Assembly: GCA_000934385.1 (NCBI GenBank)
Contig: KN880526.1
Coordinates: 1-64,000 of the forward strand
From: Cylindrobasidium torrendii FP15055 ss-10
Lineage: Eukaryota > Basidiomycota > Agaricomycetes > Agaricales > Physalacriaceae
Direction: 5' to 3'
Length of the DNA: 64,000 nt
Of the stretch, positions 46,105 to 57,204 are shown piece after piece (position 1 is the stretch's first letter; every line of letters starts with the position of its first letter). The translations under genes were made by a program, and so were the position numbers. The notes beneath the pieces were generated by a model. It had not been told where the DNA came from. It worked only from the letters and a program-made list of their open reading frames with translations, and did no database searches.

Positions 46105-47107
46105 AGGCGTTTATCGTGTGCTTGTCAAGTCATCGCCGGGTTCGTAGCTTTGCTAGTGTGCTCGTGTACTGTTACTATTGCTGTGTTGTCCTTGAACTTA
46201 CGATTGTACTTATGACCTTTACTGATGAATGACCATGTTGTTACAATGTATCATCTCAGCGACTGGCGCACATCAACGAGCTGGTCATTTTGCGGGCCGA
46301 GAGGAGTTCTCTATCCATTGTGTTCCATGAAATCGATCCCACGGACCAGAGAATACATTCTAACCATCGGTGCCACTCACTGCCAGAAAGACCAAAACGG
46401 TCAACTACGTATCAGGACTTCAAGAACCCATCCTCAATGAATGCAGATCACCAAGCGACAGTTCAAATTGGTTGAATCAACACCTGGGTACCGGTTCGTG
46501 TTAAGAATGCAGCTTCACATCCATCTTTTGAAGGCCAAGATGACTCGGCCTGATTTGACGGTTGGAACTGGCAGCGTGCTCTAAGAGAGTTCCTCCCATG
46601 CTTTTCGAAGTTGCTGGTGTATCGGACGGGACATGTGCATTATCACTGTCAGGATGCAGGCTGTCCTTGCGCGAGGCTCAGTATCGACTGGGTCTTTAGT
46701 CGCGGATTTTGAATTGCGTCCCGCGTACAACGGGAAGTAGGCTACTTCTAACGCGGCCGTTACGAAGAGGGATCCCGCAAAGACTCGGAGACGGCAACTT
46801 GGAGGTGTCGTCTCATGGATCGGCTTCCACTTCTGTATTCGGCCAAGAGGTTGTCGACGACTTGTATACTCTATATGCGTGTTGTTACGGCTTGATGAAA
46901 TTTACACGCGACTTGAGCTTGAGCTTGAGCAACCACCGAGGCAGAAGAAAACAATCGAAACGGCATTGGCAAACACTCGGAATGTCTGAGAGGACCGAGG
47001 TCAAAAGTGAAACCACGCGCCGGGCAAGTTACCACTACCATCACCATGAAAAGGAGGTTCCCCTAGAATTCACCTTTGCACCATCACCGTCAGCGCATCC
47101 GAGAGCT
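46105..47107. other. Intergenic, no gene supported
   Basis: About 1 kb between the Argonaute stop and the next start. A 247-residue open frame (46709-47452) overlaps the following gene in another frame and lacks family motifs. A short triplicated gagctt motif is at about 46913-46930. Confidence 0.4.
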
Positions 47108-48808
47108 ATGGTTCCAAGTTGTCTGAGCGCAGTGACGCTGGCATTAATGGCGTTATCGAGCGCAGGGAAGGCGTCGGCGTCGTTTATGGACCAGGTGCGT
47201 GGACGCATTCCATCCAGCCAATTCAACTCTAAACTTCCGTCTTCAAATCGTCTAGTCTTTTTTCTTCGACTATACCCCAGCGTCAGAAGCCATCTCGGTG
47301 CCTGTGACAGCACAATGCGAAACTATCCATGTACAATGGGAACGCTCGTCTGCGTCTGGACCGAACCCAGTTGCACCATATTATCTGCAAATATATACAT
47401 CTGCCTTTGTGTTCCCTTTTGTTGTATCTGCTGGGAGTGGATTATCGTTTGACTGGCAGGTTCCGTTCGGGCCAGGTGCGCTTTAACATCATGCCCATCA
47501 GTTTCGATTCTGACATGCAGAAGGAACATTGTATCAAGTGTGTATGTTTGATAGCAAAGGATATACTGGAGGTAGACTTTCTTGTGCTCCATTGAAAGAG
47601 AAACTTTGGCCTGACGACTTCCAAAGGTTGCCAGAGGGTATATACCATGATTGCCAACACGACAGTCGAGACACCATCTTGCGCGAATGTCACCTTTCCT
47701 TTGGGTCCGCTGGATATTGATGCAAAGGTTTCGAATGGCCCATTATCGCAGTATGGATGGATACCGGAGGTGTGCAGGCAATCTGCGTTCGCGCAGCCTT
47801 TGTACTTATAAGAACAGTGCACAGAAATTTCCTTGACGCCAAAGAACGGAACTGCACCGTACACCTTAACTGTATGTCCCTCCTCTGAAATATCGGTCTT
47901 TGACAATACTCATATTGCTAGGTTGCTCCGGCATCCCATCCTCCATACAACCAAACTTTGAATACAAAACAGGAAGTAAAATGGACGGTTGAATTGGGTT
48001 GGGCCTCTTCGTTTTTCATTAGTGTGGTGGACGCGGATTTCAACTATTGGTCGTATGGACCCCTGCATAGTGGCCAGGGAACGGATACAAGTTGTCTTGC
48101 GCCAAGGTGTGTACTCTCACGGCCAAAGTTTTCCCACACCTAAAATGTCATTTTAGTTCTTCCTCGGCAGGATTGACTGCAGGTGTTGGCATTGGTGGTG
48201 TTGTCCTGGGTCTATTGATGGGAGTTGTGGCTGCGTTTTTCTATTACAGGCGGCGTGACAAGCGTCGAGGACGCGGCCACCAATTTCTACCACTTGCAAC
48301 TTCAACGTCCGCGCATTCAGAAGCAAATCCATTCGACATAAATCTGTCATCTAGCTCGTCAACACGATACCAGTCTGTCCCGGACCGCTTGTCGTATCAA
48401 CACAGCGGTGGATATCAAATCGAACCGTTCTTGCTTCCTGGAGAGCGGTCCCGTTCGCCCTCGTCTCCTGCTTCGCCGCATCCAAATCCGATGCAAGGAG
48501 AGCAGAGCGGTGCACGGCAGCCATCTAACCACGTATATGTGGTGCATCACGATGGTGGGGTGGCGCCTGTCACCGTATTCCACGACGATGGCACAGAGGT
48601 GGTCGAACTTCCACCGAGATATCGGGATGGTGAGGGGTCTGGACAGGGCGACGAAAGAAGCGAAGGAACACAAAGCCGGTCTGAGCGAAGCGGTAGCAGC
48701 CCTCTGCCTCCTGCAAGTCGACCACTACCTTCGCCTCAAATAATGGACCGACGACGGCCAGGAGACAATCCCAGAAAATCTGGATTACATTCACAGCAAT
48801 ATTCATAG
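47108..48808 (+). CDS. Single-pass type I membrane protein with two extracellular domains and a Ser/Pro-rich tail
   Basis: A common Agaricomycete architecture without an assigned role that I know. The signal peptide is VPSCLSAVTLALMALSSAG. The extracellular part reads, after splicing, FFFDYTPASEAISVPVTAQC, then GSGLSFDWQVPFGP and GTLYQVCMFDSKGYTGGCQ, with an Ig- or fibronectin-like beta-strand feel. A second unit reads ISLTPKNGTAPYTLTVAPAS and EVKWTVELGWASSFFISVVD. One transmembrane span follows (AGVGIGGVVLGLLMGVVAAF), then a basic stop-transfer YYRRRDKRRGRG. The cytosolic tail of about 180 residues is Ser/Pro/His-rich, with an ELPPRYR PY-like motif. The Asn-glycosylation sequons and Cys pairs fit a surface sensor or adhesion role, which is inference. 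Confidence 0.7.
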
Positions 48809-49308
48809 GGTTTGACGTAGAATGAGGATGGACAGATATCGGACAATGATGGACCTTTCAACAAATAAGTTATGCCTTTTATGACTTGGATGATGCACAT
48901 ATTATTCTACACCTCTACTTATACCGCAGCTTATAACATCAGCCCCACCGAGATGCAAGGCGGCCGTGTGATAGCCACATAGGTTCCTTCAATCTGTGGA
49001 GGAGTTCTTTCCTCGCAAGCCACCAAGAGGAGAAACGGGAGTCCTTGCCGTGTTGAACAGCGGTCTCGATGGCTTCCCGGTTGAGTCCGCAGACGGAGCC
49101 CTCGTTCTCGATGGCCAGGAAGGAGATAAGATTGATTTTTGTGCCAAAGACAAGCTGGCCATAATTGATTTGACTTCTTGGAGTTGGGGGCGTCGCACCC
49201 ACGGGGCCTGATCGGGGTATATATGGAGATCGACGATACCCCAAAGGTTCAATTTCCTTCTTGAAGTTGCTGTGCCAAGTACTTATTTACTACCTGCTCA
49301 CTACCACC
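48809..49308. promoter_or_regulatory. Intergenic region upstream of Nudix gene
   Basis: 500 bp between genes on the plus strand. A TATATAT at about 49218-49224 lies 85 bp before the Nudix start. Open frames of 70-100 residues on both strands between 48939 and 49252 lack motifs and are not called. Confidence 0.45.
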
Positions 49309-50686
49309 ATGTCAGACAAGCCAGTGTCCGTCATTCCGCTACTCTCTCGCGCTCTCCATCGAATTCGGTCCACACCGCCGCGCGTAATCGCCTCTCCACC
49401 GACACAGCCCCGGCGGGCAGCTGTAGCCATCATTATACGCGTTGTGCCCAGCCCAAATGCCAATCTCCCAAGCACCTCAACTTCTCCACCCGCCTTGTCG
49501 GACTTCTTCGAGCTCGACTGGGTCAACGATCCAGACGCACGGGCAGAGGTTCTGTTTCTAGAGCGCGAAAACCCTGTTGCAGAAGATGGTACACTACCCA
49601 AGTCCTCATCCTCCACGCGTAAGGAAGCGCATGTAGCCTTCCCAGGCGGTAGGACCGAGGCTGACGACGAAGGAGGTGCATATACTGGTACGTCCATTCG
49701 CCCCCGTATGTGTTTCTCTGAATTTATATGCCCACTAGCCCTCCGTCAAACATGGGAAGAAATTGGCATCGACCTTGCGGAGCGCGACTATGTTTGCATC
49801 GGCCAGCTTGATGACCGCGAAATCACGACTTCGTTGGGGAAACGCCTTCTCATGATTTTGTCTCCCTTCGTATTCCTCCAAGTCTCCCCCAGTTCGCCCG
49901 CCCCTGACCCGGTGCCGTCTACAACGTTACACTGGGTCCCATTGTCTGCCCTTGTGTCCGCCAACCCCGCCCCAAGATGGTCGAATGTCACCGTCGACGC
50001 AGCGTCGCGTCTCGCGCCGAAGAATTCGACTGCCCTTCGGTGGATTGTGCGCCTTCTCATCGGAAGCATGGAGTTCCCCGCCATTGTCCTGGACAACAAG
50101 ACTTCCCCTCACGTTCTCAAGCTCTGGGGTTTGTCTCTGGGCATGACCCTGGACCTTATGTCCTACATGATTCTTCCCACACCTTCATCCACGTCGGAGA
50201 GTGATCCAGAGAAGAACACCCTTTCTAGTGGTCGTTCGTCCCCACTCTCCCAGGTCATGCATCTCCCATACCAAAGTGAGGTCCCTGGTATCAGGATGGA
50301 TGTCGTTGCACCCAGCCTCGCAAGTGTGTTCCCTCGTTTCTCTTACCCGGACGTTAACTTCTGGATTTGGTGAGTTCGCCTCAGTCATTTGCCCCTCTCT
50401 CACAGTCTAATCTCTTCATAGGGTCTTTGGCAAACGCTATCGTGACGTGATTCGGGGCTGGGAGGCCAGCGTGCGCTCCGGTGGCGCCAACGACAGGAGG
50501 TAAGAAATGCATTTGACACTCCTGTGCACCGAGACTCACTGCCCTTTCAGGATCAACTGGTCTGGCTCGGCGCTGAGCACTTTCTACGCCTCCATTCGTA
50601 AAGCCCTTGTCGTCGTCCTTGTTGCGCGTGCGCTCGGTCTTCTGTTTGGATTTGCCTTTGCTGGATGGTGGGTCTTCGCGGCATGA
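49309..50686 (+). CDS. Nudix hydrolase, CoA-diphosphatase-like (Pcd1/NUDT7 spacing), with C-terminal hydrophobic segment
   Basis: Likely cleaves a nucleoside-diphosphate-linked substrate such as CoA. Exons 49309-49687, 49739-50369, 50422-50499 and 50552-50686. The Nudix box is split by the first intron: AFPGGRTEADDEGGAYT joins ALRQTWEEIGIDL. The spacing from GG to the Arg-x-x-x-Glu-Glu core equals that of NUDT7-type enzymes, but the usual RE is RQ here. A second conserved block is GQLDDREITTSLGKRLL. The long C-terminal half includes LTLDLMSYMILP-like and YPDVNFWIWVFGKRYRDV segments and ends with a hydrophobic stretch (VVVLVARALGLLFGFAFAGWW) that could anchor it in a membrane. The substrate is uncertain. 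Confidence 0.82.
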
Positions 50687-51040
50687 AGTTTCCCATACAT
50701 TTTGCGGCACGAGCACTCTTTATCACTCTGTTGTATACTTAGAGAATAAGAAATTTATTTTACACTTCCTACGCACGACTATACGGACCTGGACAAAATC
50801 TGTAGCGCTCAATCTGTACTCTGTGGGACCCGTCGCAATGCTCATTGGTTCACTGGATTTATTGGCAAACCTACTAGTGATTCTCCCGCGAAGGTTGTGT
50901 GAAGAGTTTCCCAGATAACAAAGAGAAAATACATATAGGTCAGCGTGTATGTAGTACAGTAGAGAGGGGGTGTATGTCCTTCAAAGCAATTCAGTAGATC
51001 AGTGTCCATAAATCTACGTATATGTAGTCAGAAATATTCA
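50687..51040. other. Convergent intergenic region
   Basis: About 350 bp between the 3' ends of the Nudix gene and the second F-box gene. It is AT-rich with no coding pattern, suiting 3' UTRs and terminators for both strands. Confidence 0.4.
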
Positions 51041-52690
51041 TTACATATGGTCGAAAAGGACACTTGCGTCGCCGTCTGCAACTTTCCAGAGCCAGTATGG
51101 GCCGACCGGGTCATCTGTGGAAGAAAACCGCGTTAAGACTTGCCGTTCCGAGGGCTACAACACCAACCTTGTTCGTGCGAAGTGGTGGTCCAGGTCCCGA
51201 CCACGCCAGCAGCACACCCTGGTTTGCCGATTTGTACACCGCGCGAACTTTAAACCGCACGAGTTAGCCCTACTTCTTCGGCACAAACCAAGTAGGAAGG
51301 AGGCGTACCACCATAGCGTCTGTCCGTCCTGGGAGGATACCTTTTCATGCTAGCACATCAACCAGTTTTCTTCAGCATTGAACACCGCGACTTACAAAAT
51401 GATATCGCACAGTCCCATCTTTCGCCATACTGACGACACCCTCCACGACAGACTCCAGCCCGTGTGCGCTTCGGGATATACCCCGTGCGAATATGGGCGG
51501 ATAGCGCGGGTAGTACACGGTGGGGACAGTCTTGAGGGCGCTGAAGGTGATGGCCTCCCACGGGACGACCTCAAGGTCGAGCTCGATGAGACGGGTAGCC
51601 TCCCTGAACCGTGGGTTTTCCTCAAAGTACGCTAGGTCGCGAGGGCCACGTAGGACATTTGTGAACTACAGGTGCAGTCAGTCAAAGGAGAGCTACAGGA
51701 GAACCACCGTTATTACATTGAATGCTAGAGTCTGTTAGATGTCAGACCAAGCAAAGCAAGTAGCGACTCACAGAATAGATCCCTGCCAGCCCTTTGAGTG
51801 ATAGTAATGGATATGTGGAGGATGGCGTACCTGTAGTCCATGAAGCAAATGTAGCGTCTCCAAAGGCCTCGCACACCGGCCCAATCCTCGTCTGTAAAGG
51901 AGGCAGGCGCAGAGAATGCCCTGATTGCCTCCAAGCCAACAGGTGGGCGTTTACATGCCCATTGCGCAGGGAGGTCGCAGATGTTTGCCCATACGACATT
52001 CATCACATGATGGACATGATACCAATTCACTACCCCATCGTCAAGAAAAGGTCCATATTGTCGCTTTGGGGTGTAGTGCTGGAGGTTGTACACATAATGA
52101 CGGCTGCGATTGCGGGCACGGCGAGTAACAGCACTCGCCGCGGTGCAACTGTCTGCATCCGGGTCTGTGGTCTCTGCGAAGGAGTAAAATACCTTGAGCC
52201 GCGCGAGGGCCTGTCCGAGACTGGCTGACCCATCCACGGCAGGTTGATACAGGACGGCAGAATTGTGCAAGATGTTGGTGAGCCAGGCCAGACTGCGAGA
52301 GGGTTTCGATTCGGGGTCACCGACTTGGATGGGGGTGCAGCTGTCTACGACGCTGCCAAAAGTCTCGACAAGAAAGAGCAGGTCGGGGAATGGAATGGCC
52401 CCGCGTTTCGCACTCGTTGCGGCCAGCCATTCTGCATGTACGCGCTCTTGAACGCATTGTTTCCAGGGTATGTCAATCGCCACAGTGGGTGATGTCTCAT
52501 GGTCCGCCAGGCGTGGGTCGTCCCAGAATGCGATCAACAGTTCGCGCCAAAGGTAGCTGCCCTCCGTGTTATAGACAGCGTTGTATGCGGTGTGGCAGGT
52601 TTTGGAGAAAGCGGCGACATCGGATGGATGGCATGCTGCGAGGATACATTGCAGGATTTCCGGAGGAATGGCCAGGAGAATGCTGCTCAT
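51041..52690 (-). CDS. F-box protein (fungal long form with SPRY-like tail motifs)
   Basis: Probable SCF ubiquitin-ligase adaptor. The first exon opens with the F-box AIPPEILQCILAACHPSDVA and FSKTCHTAYNAVY. A conserved fungal body follows: YLWRELLIAFWDDPR, SLAWLTNILHNSAVLY and RQYGPFLDDGVVNWYHVHHV, then WKQCVQ and RYICFMDYRYAI. Later exons give FTNVLRGPRDLAYFEENPRF, LELDLEVVPWEAITF-like sequence, TVRYHF, GVVGTWTTTSHEQ and, after an intron, DDPVGPYWLWKV, ending at 51041. That last pair (GVVGxW then DPVGPxWxW) is typical of one fungal F-box subgroup. The exon near 51290 is short and its borders are tentative. It is divergent from a small gene only 18 bp away. Confidence 0.82.
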
Positions 52691-52708
52691 GATGGTTTGG
52701 GAGATGGA

Positions 52709-53195
52709 ATGGATGACAATGACGGCACGGAGATAGCACCAACGGAGGCAATAGCTGAATCCCGCTCAAAGCCTCGACGCTTGGTCGAGGCTTGTTGGAC
52801 ACCGTTCGGTACTGTGTCGAACAAGGCGTCGAAGCTCTTGGAGGCTACTCGGCGTGCTATCACGCCAACAAGGCGAGACTCAGCAATAGCAAGAGTCATG
52901 GATCCCAACGGTCCACGGTCTTCGAGGCAACCGACACAAGTCGCAGGCGCACATCCACCCCGACCCTGAAAAGTCGGCCCGCCGTCGCGGAGCTCGTATC
53001 GTCGGCTTCCTAGGAAAGTACACGCTCCTCGAGTTCCCAACGCGCTCGCGCGGCCAGCTCCGTATGGAAAGAAAGCAACGACGCCGCATGGCTAGGCTCA
53101 GAGCCAAGCAGAACGCCCTAGACCTAGAACGTCGCATCATCGAAGAGGAGGAGGCCGAGCTGGAGAGAATGTGGATGGAATACTACCAGTGGTGA
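52709..53195 (+). CDS. Small charged protein with Arg/Glu-rich coiled C-terminus
   Basis: I do not recognise a family. Exons 52709-52894 and 52947-53195, with a 52-nt intron (non-consensus donor gtcatg), give 144 residues. The N-terminus is acidic (MDDNDGTEIAPTEAIAESRS) and is followed by a basic helix (VSNKASKLLEATRRAITPTR). Exon 2 has IVGFLGKYTLLEFPTRSRGQ, then a long amphipathic helix rich in Arg, Gln and Glu (MERKQRRRMARLRAKQNALD onwards), ending MWMEYYQW. This C-terminal helix looks like a conserved interaction segment. The frame is open without stops and the intron has typical length, which supports a real gene. Its start codon lies 18 bp from that of the divergent F-box gene. Confidence 0.6.
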
Positions 53196-54075
53196 ACATG
53201 CCCTCCGCCCCTCTGCTCCTCGCCACCACTACCTCCTGGTGTCCGCCCACCCAGATCTCCATTCACAATTACCGCTCAAGCATTCACTATATCAATTCTC
53301 ACTTTTCCCCGTCTGTTACTCTATTTTTCCTCTTTCATATTTTTTCCTTCCATCCACCGTAGCTTCGAGGCTCTCATCGTAGTCTCTTGTTCTACTTATC
53401 AGGGCATACCACCCTTCATATTCCCCCTCTGCTATCATTCTACCTACATATAGATGCCCCAGACCATGTACCTACATTCCCATACGTACTACAGTGGACA
53501 CATAGGCCGTAAACGGCCTGCACGCCACTTTAAACAGGAACGAATCAAATCAAATCAAATCAAATCAACGGTCCACGGTCGACTGGAGGGCAGAAATGTC
53601 TGTCGCCACTGTCTACTGTGCGACTGGGGAGTATCTATGATAGTATGGCCGTGCAGACTACGCAGCGAGTATCATAACGCATTTGTCCTTGTTATTTTTG
53701 ACGCATTTACGCGAATACCCATTCGGCAACAATTGCCAACCGCTCCTTTCCCATCAACCATGACAATGCGCAATCACAAAATTGGAACGAAAATGCCTTT
53801 GAGCTCACTGGAAGCCTCGAAATCATGTTTTCTTCAAGCGGTGGTCATGTAGGCAGCTAAATTGGCCCGGGGTCAAACGCATGGTAGATCCGTGTCTGCT
53901 TGTATGCCAGCCTTGAGGCGAGTCTTCTTTCTTTGTGCTCAAGACAGCCAAATGTTTGATTGAGGGCCCGATATGATATCGCATGGTCGCGTGGATTCCG
54001 CGTTCATCTGTGAGTGAGGCAGTGTTTTCTGGGAACAGCATCCCTCTCCGTCTCCTCGTCCTTGGCATCGTACCG
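53196..54075. other. Intergenic with pentanucleotide microsatellite
   Basis: About 880 bp with no supported gene. Pyrimidine-rich sequence at 53290-53450 suits the 3' UTR of the preceding gene. Five tandem AATCA units lie at 53543-53567. A 15-nt match (caacggtccacggtc) recurs at 53567 and 52907, probably by chance. Confidence 0.45.
53543..53567. repeat. (AATCA)5 microsatellite
   Basis: Five perfect tandem copies of AATCA in the intergenic region between the small charged protein gene and the DUF6699 gene. Confidence 0.9.
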
Positions 54076-55377
54076 ATGGGCAGTCTGTACGACTTGTATA
54101 ACTTGCACGGCAACGAATACCGGCAGGTTCGAGACCTCAATCACCCATGGACGCCATCACCAACAAGCTCCGTCGTTGTACTCCCAAATGAAATATATGC
54201 ACTCCCCTACGACGAGTCCTGGCAGCCTCCCAGAGCTGAACCCCTCAGGTTGCATATCCCCAAGCAGAATGACAAGAATACGCAAAGACGCGGTCACAGG
54301 CTTTTGCGACGAATTCGAAAAGCATTCAGTGCGTTGTGCTCTTCTTTGCTGTTATGCTCATACCCACGATTATCAGAACGTGATACAGGATTCGAAACAT
54401 ACGAGATACCCATGTACCATCCTTTCGAACTCAATCCCCCAATGCCGCGCTATGCACCCGTCCCATTCTCAGAGTGGAAGGCATGTCAATCCCCCCAAGA
54501 CCACTTACAGTATTCTTGAACTCACGCAGGCCTACGGGTACTACGCCTCCCCCGTGCTTAACGGCGTTCATGTCTTGAATGAAAGTAGGCGTCTGCAATA
54601 TCTCCCATCCTTCACTTGAATTAAACGCCGATACAGCACCTCGACTACCCCCCACGTCAACACCGTCCACTCCGGAAGACCTCTTTGAACAGCTACGCAG
54701 TCCAGGTCCTTGTCATAATGCATGCCTTTGTGTGCAATATTGACGCCTACCTTTTAGGTGGTACACCCCATCCCGAACGCTGGATCCCCGGCACTCGACA
54801 TCCTGCCCTCCCTCCACGGCCGTCTCGTTGGAAGCGGCCAGATCCCTCACGTCCCCTTCCCTTCCCTTGGGAGCTTTACCTCAATCCCTGGCTCAGTCAC
54901 AGTGATTCTAGCGCAAGCCGTATACGCTGGAACATTGGATCCTTCCCAGACACAATATGGATGAACCTCTCATCACCGGTCATACCATTAGCGACTCCCG
55001 ATTTTCGACAACCAGCGACCTACCCATTCGTTTCGCACCTCCACATCAATGGGCTGAAGGTCAACGGCCAGCCGACGAAGACGTGGTACACGGACATCCA
55101 TAACCCTGATGGCATCGTCGCGCTCGACGTCTTTTGGGGCATTTACAACTGCTTTAACAAGGTGGTCGATATTCGGGAATACAATGCTTGGGAGCCCCAT
55201 GTACGGCAGGAGGCACACCAAGTCCTTCAGTTTCGGTTGAGGAACAACTTTCCAAGTCGAGGGGAGGATGTCATTCGCCGCCGCGACTACTTGGGCTGGA
55301 ACTACCTATTCGACGGGTTGAGTGTGAATGGGCAGGGATGGACATTGCATGTTGTCCGGTCCCCGCAAAATGCATGA
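54076..55377 (+). CDS. DUF6699-like protein
   Basis: Belongs to a basidiomycete family of unknown role. The last exon (acceptor near 54752) carries the recognisable domain: PFPWELYLNPWLSHSDSSA, IRWNIGSFPDTIW, the block RQPATYPFVSHLHINGL, WYTDIHNPDGIVALDVFWGI, and a terminal YLGWNYLFDGLSVNGQGW stretch. The 5' part begins MGSLYDLYNLHGNEYRQV and is Pro-rich, with an intron whose donor is near 54329. Between about 54480 and 54750 several frames and introns are possible, one containing TAPRLPPTSTPSTPEDLFEQ; I could not fix the splicing there. The start at 54076 was chosen over an in-frame ATG at 53983 because coding character begins there. No function is assigned. Confidence 0.65.
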
Positions 55378-55536
55378 CACCCTTACGACAATCAAGCACG
55401 CTCAAGAGATGGGTTCTACGTTCACGGTCACTCACATCACGGATTTCAAGCATTTCATGTACATTTATATTTGATACAGGCATTTTTACACATCCATACT
55501 CCATCATTCTTGCTTCCACTCGGTTCGCTTCCTGCT

Positions 55537-56651
55537 TCAGAACGCGCCCTTGAAGAAGTTGGCGAGACGACCGTAGACGTCTTCGTACTGCTTCAGGTTC
55601 TCTGGATCTTTGAGGTCACCGCGTGCAGCAGCGAAGCCGTGGATTCTGACAAGTGCGTAAGTACGGATGAGGGGAACCGTGAGCTAGGGTCATGCGCACT
55701 GGTTGTCGTAGTTCTTGTGGTCATTCTTGTCAGCGAAGGGCTTCTTGCTAAGGATGTCCACAATCTCGTTGTACTACGAACGACGCGATGAACATCACCG
55801 CTGACGTTAGATATAGGTGAACTCGACGTACTTCCTTGATGGGCTCATCTTTCGAGATGTACACGGCCAAGGGAACTGCGATCTTCTCCACATCCGGTGG
55901 GGAGAGCATCGCGGGGTGGACGATGGAGACAGCGTTGTATGGCGTGTCGTCTGTGCTTCCAGAAAGGATAGCAATCTTTCCGCCCCAGCAGAAGCCGTAC
56001 AGACCGAGGTTCTTGTAGTTGTTGACCGACTTCAAGACCTTTCCGAAGGCAAGTGACTTTGCGACATGCTGAGGAGGGTTCGCTGCGCCGCCAAAGAAGG
56101 CTTGGAACTCTTTTTGCTCCTCGGGGGTGCTGGGAGGGAACTTGGAGAGTGGGTACGGTGCAGAATCCTCGAAGTAGTCGGGCATGTAGACAGTGGTCTT
56201 CAAAGTGGAAGCAAGGATGTCAGCGCCTGAATCAGGTCAGTCAGTCGCCGAGGGATGTATCCTAGTAGAAGAGTAATGTACCCTGCTGTGTCTGGGGGTA
56301 ATATCTTGATAAAGAAGTTAGTTGTTGCGCGATGGTCAACGCGTTTAACGCACCCAAAGATATCGAAGATACAGACGATAGCGGAATCGGTTCCCTCTGG
56401 TCCACTCACGTAGACCTTCTTGAAGTCGCCCACGGACTTGTACACTCCTAGGTTGATTTCGATAGCATCAGTTTCTGGGAATTTCGTAGAACGCGAAACG
56501 CACCTTTGGGCTCATAGTCCGACTGGACAGGTGGGATACTGCAGCAAGCCTTGTTGGTGTTGTGGATTTCGGTCGACATCGTTCGTGCGCTCGAGTGTAA
56601 TCTGGGAACAATTTGGCGAGAGATAAGACGCAGGCGAGAGAAAATGGACAT
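55537..56651 (-). CDS. Dienelactone hydrolase family protein, possible mitochondrial form
   Basis: Alpha/beta hydrolase of the dienelactone hydrolase family; members act on lactones or small esters. The catalytic triad is visible: nucleophile Cys in GLYGFCWGGKIA, Asp in YISKDEPIKE, and His in NQCAHGFAAARGD. Other family marks are DSAIVCIFDIFGYYPQTQQG, YMPDYFEDSAPYP and SIVHPAMLSP. It ends YGRLANFFKGAF. From 56651 the N-terminus (SIFSRLRLISRQIVPRLHSS) is rich in Arg and Ser with no acid residues, like a mitochondrial presequence. A second in-frame ATG, 24 codons later (MSTEIHNTNKACC), gives the usual cytosolic form. Four short introns. Substrate unknown. Confidence 0.87.
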
Positions 56652-57204
56652 GATTTGGAGGGCCTTATGGCGTGGCTGACTGTAATGACGTAGACAGCGA
56701 AGTCCGATTCAAAGCGCAGTGTGATCATGATTGCTCACAGATGGCCAACCAGCCGAAGCCATGAAATGGACACTGGGAGATGGCTAGGACACACTATGTA
56801 GAATACCCAATCCGCGTCTTAGGACAGCCTGCTGGCCAGTGCCAATTCGAACTTTTGGCGGGATCAGAAATCGCCACGTGGAGCGCATATAAACGCGCGA
56901 AATTTGGCAATTTTTTCATCACTTCCGACCACCGTCGTGTCTCTGTGGCACGACAACTCTCAACGCTCTACGTGTTCTGGGTACTTGCTGCGGCTGGATA
57001 GAACAAAAAAAACTTCATTGTTGGGTTCAATTAAGCCGGAGCGCTCCTCAGGTTGGCCCTTCGGGGGCATCGGTGAGGAATGCTTGACTATGAGACCCAT
57101 ACATCCTTATTTCGTCTTTTTGTCCATCGTAGTACATACGTAAGTAAATATCATCGTAAATAGTCCTCAATAGATTTCGTTTCACTCATACCATATCTTG
57201 GGAT
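56652..57204. other. Intergenic region upstream of dienelactone hydrolase
   Basis: About 550 bp between the start of the hydrolase gene and the 3' end of the membrane protein gene (both minus strand). It contains agcgcatataaacgcgcg near 56882-56899, a TATA-like patch of unclear orientation. No gene is supported. Confidence 0.4.

Noticed and set aside
46709..47452. 247-residue open frame before and across the receptor-like gene
   Set aside because: It shares DNA with the spliced signal-peptide exon in another frame and has no family motif or steady codon bias.
48939..49252. Possible small gene upstream of the Nudix gene on either strand
   Set aside because: Open frames of 70-100 residues on both strands, but no motif; the TATA box and start of the Nudix gene explain the area.
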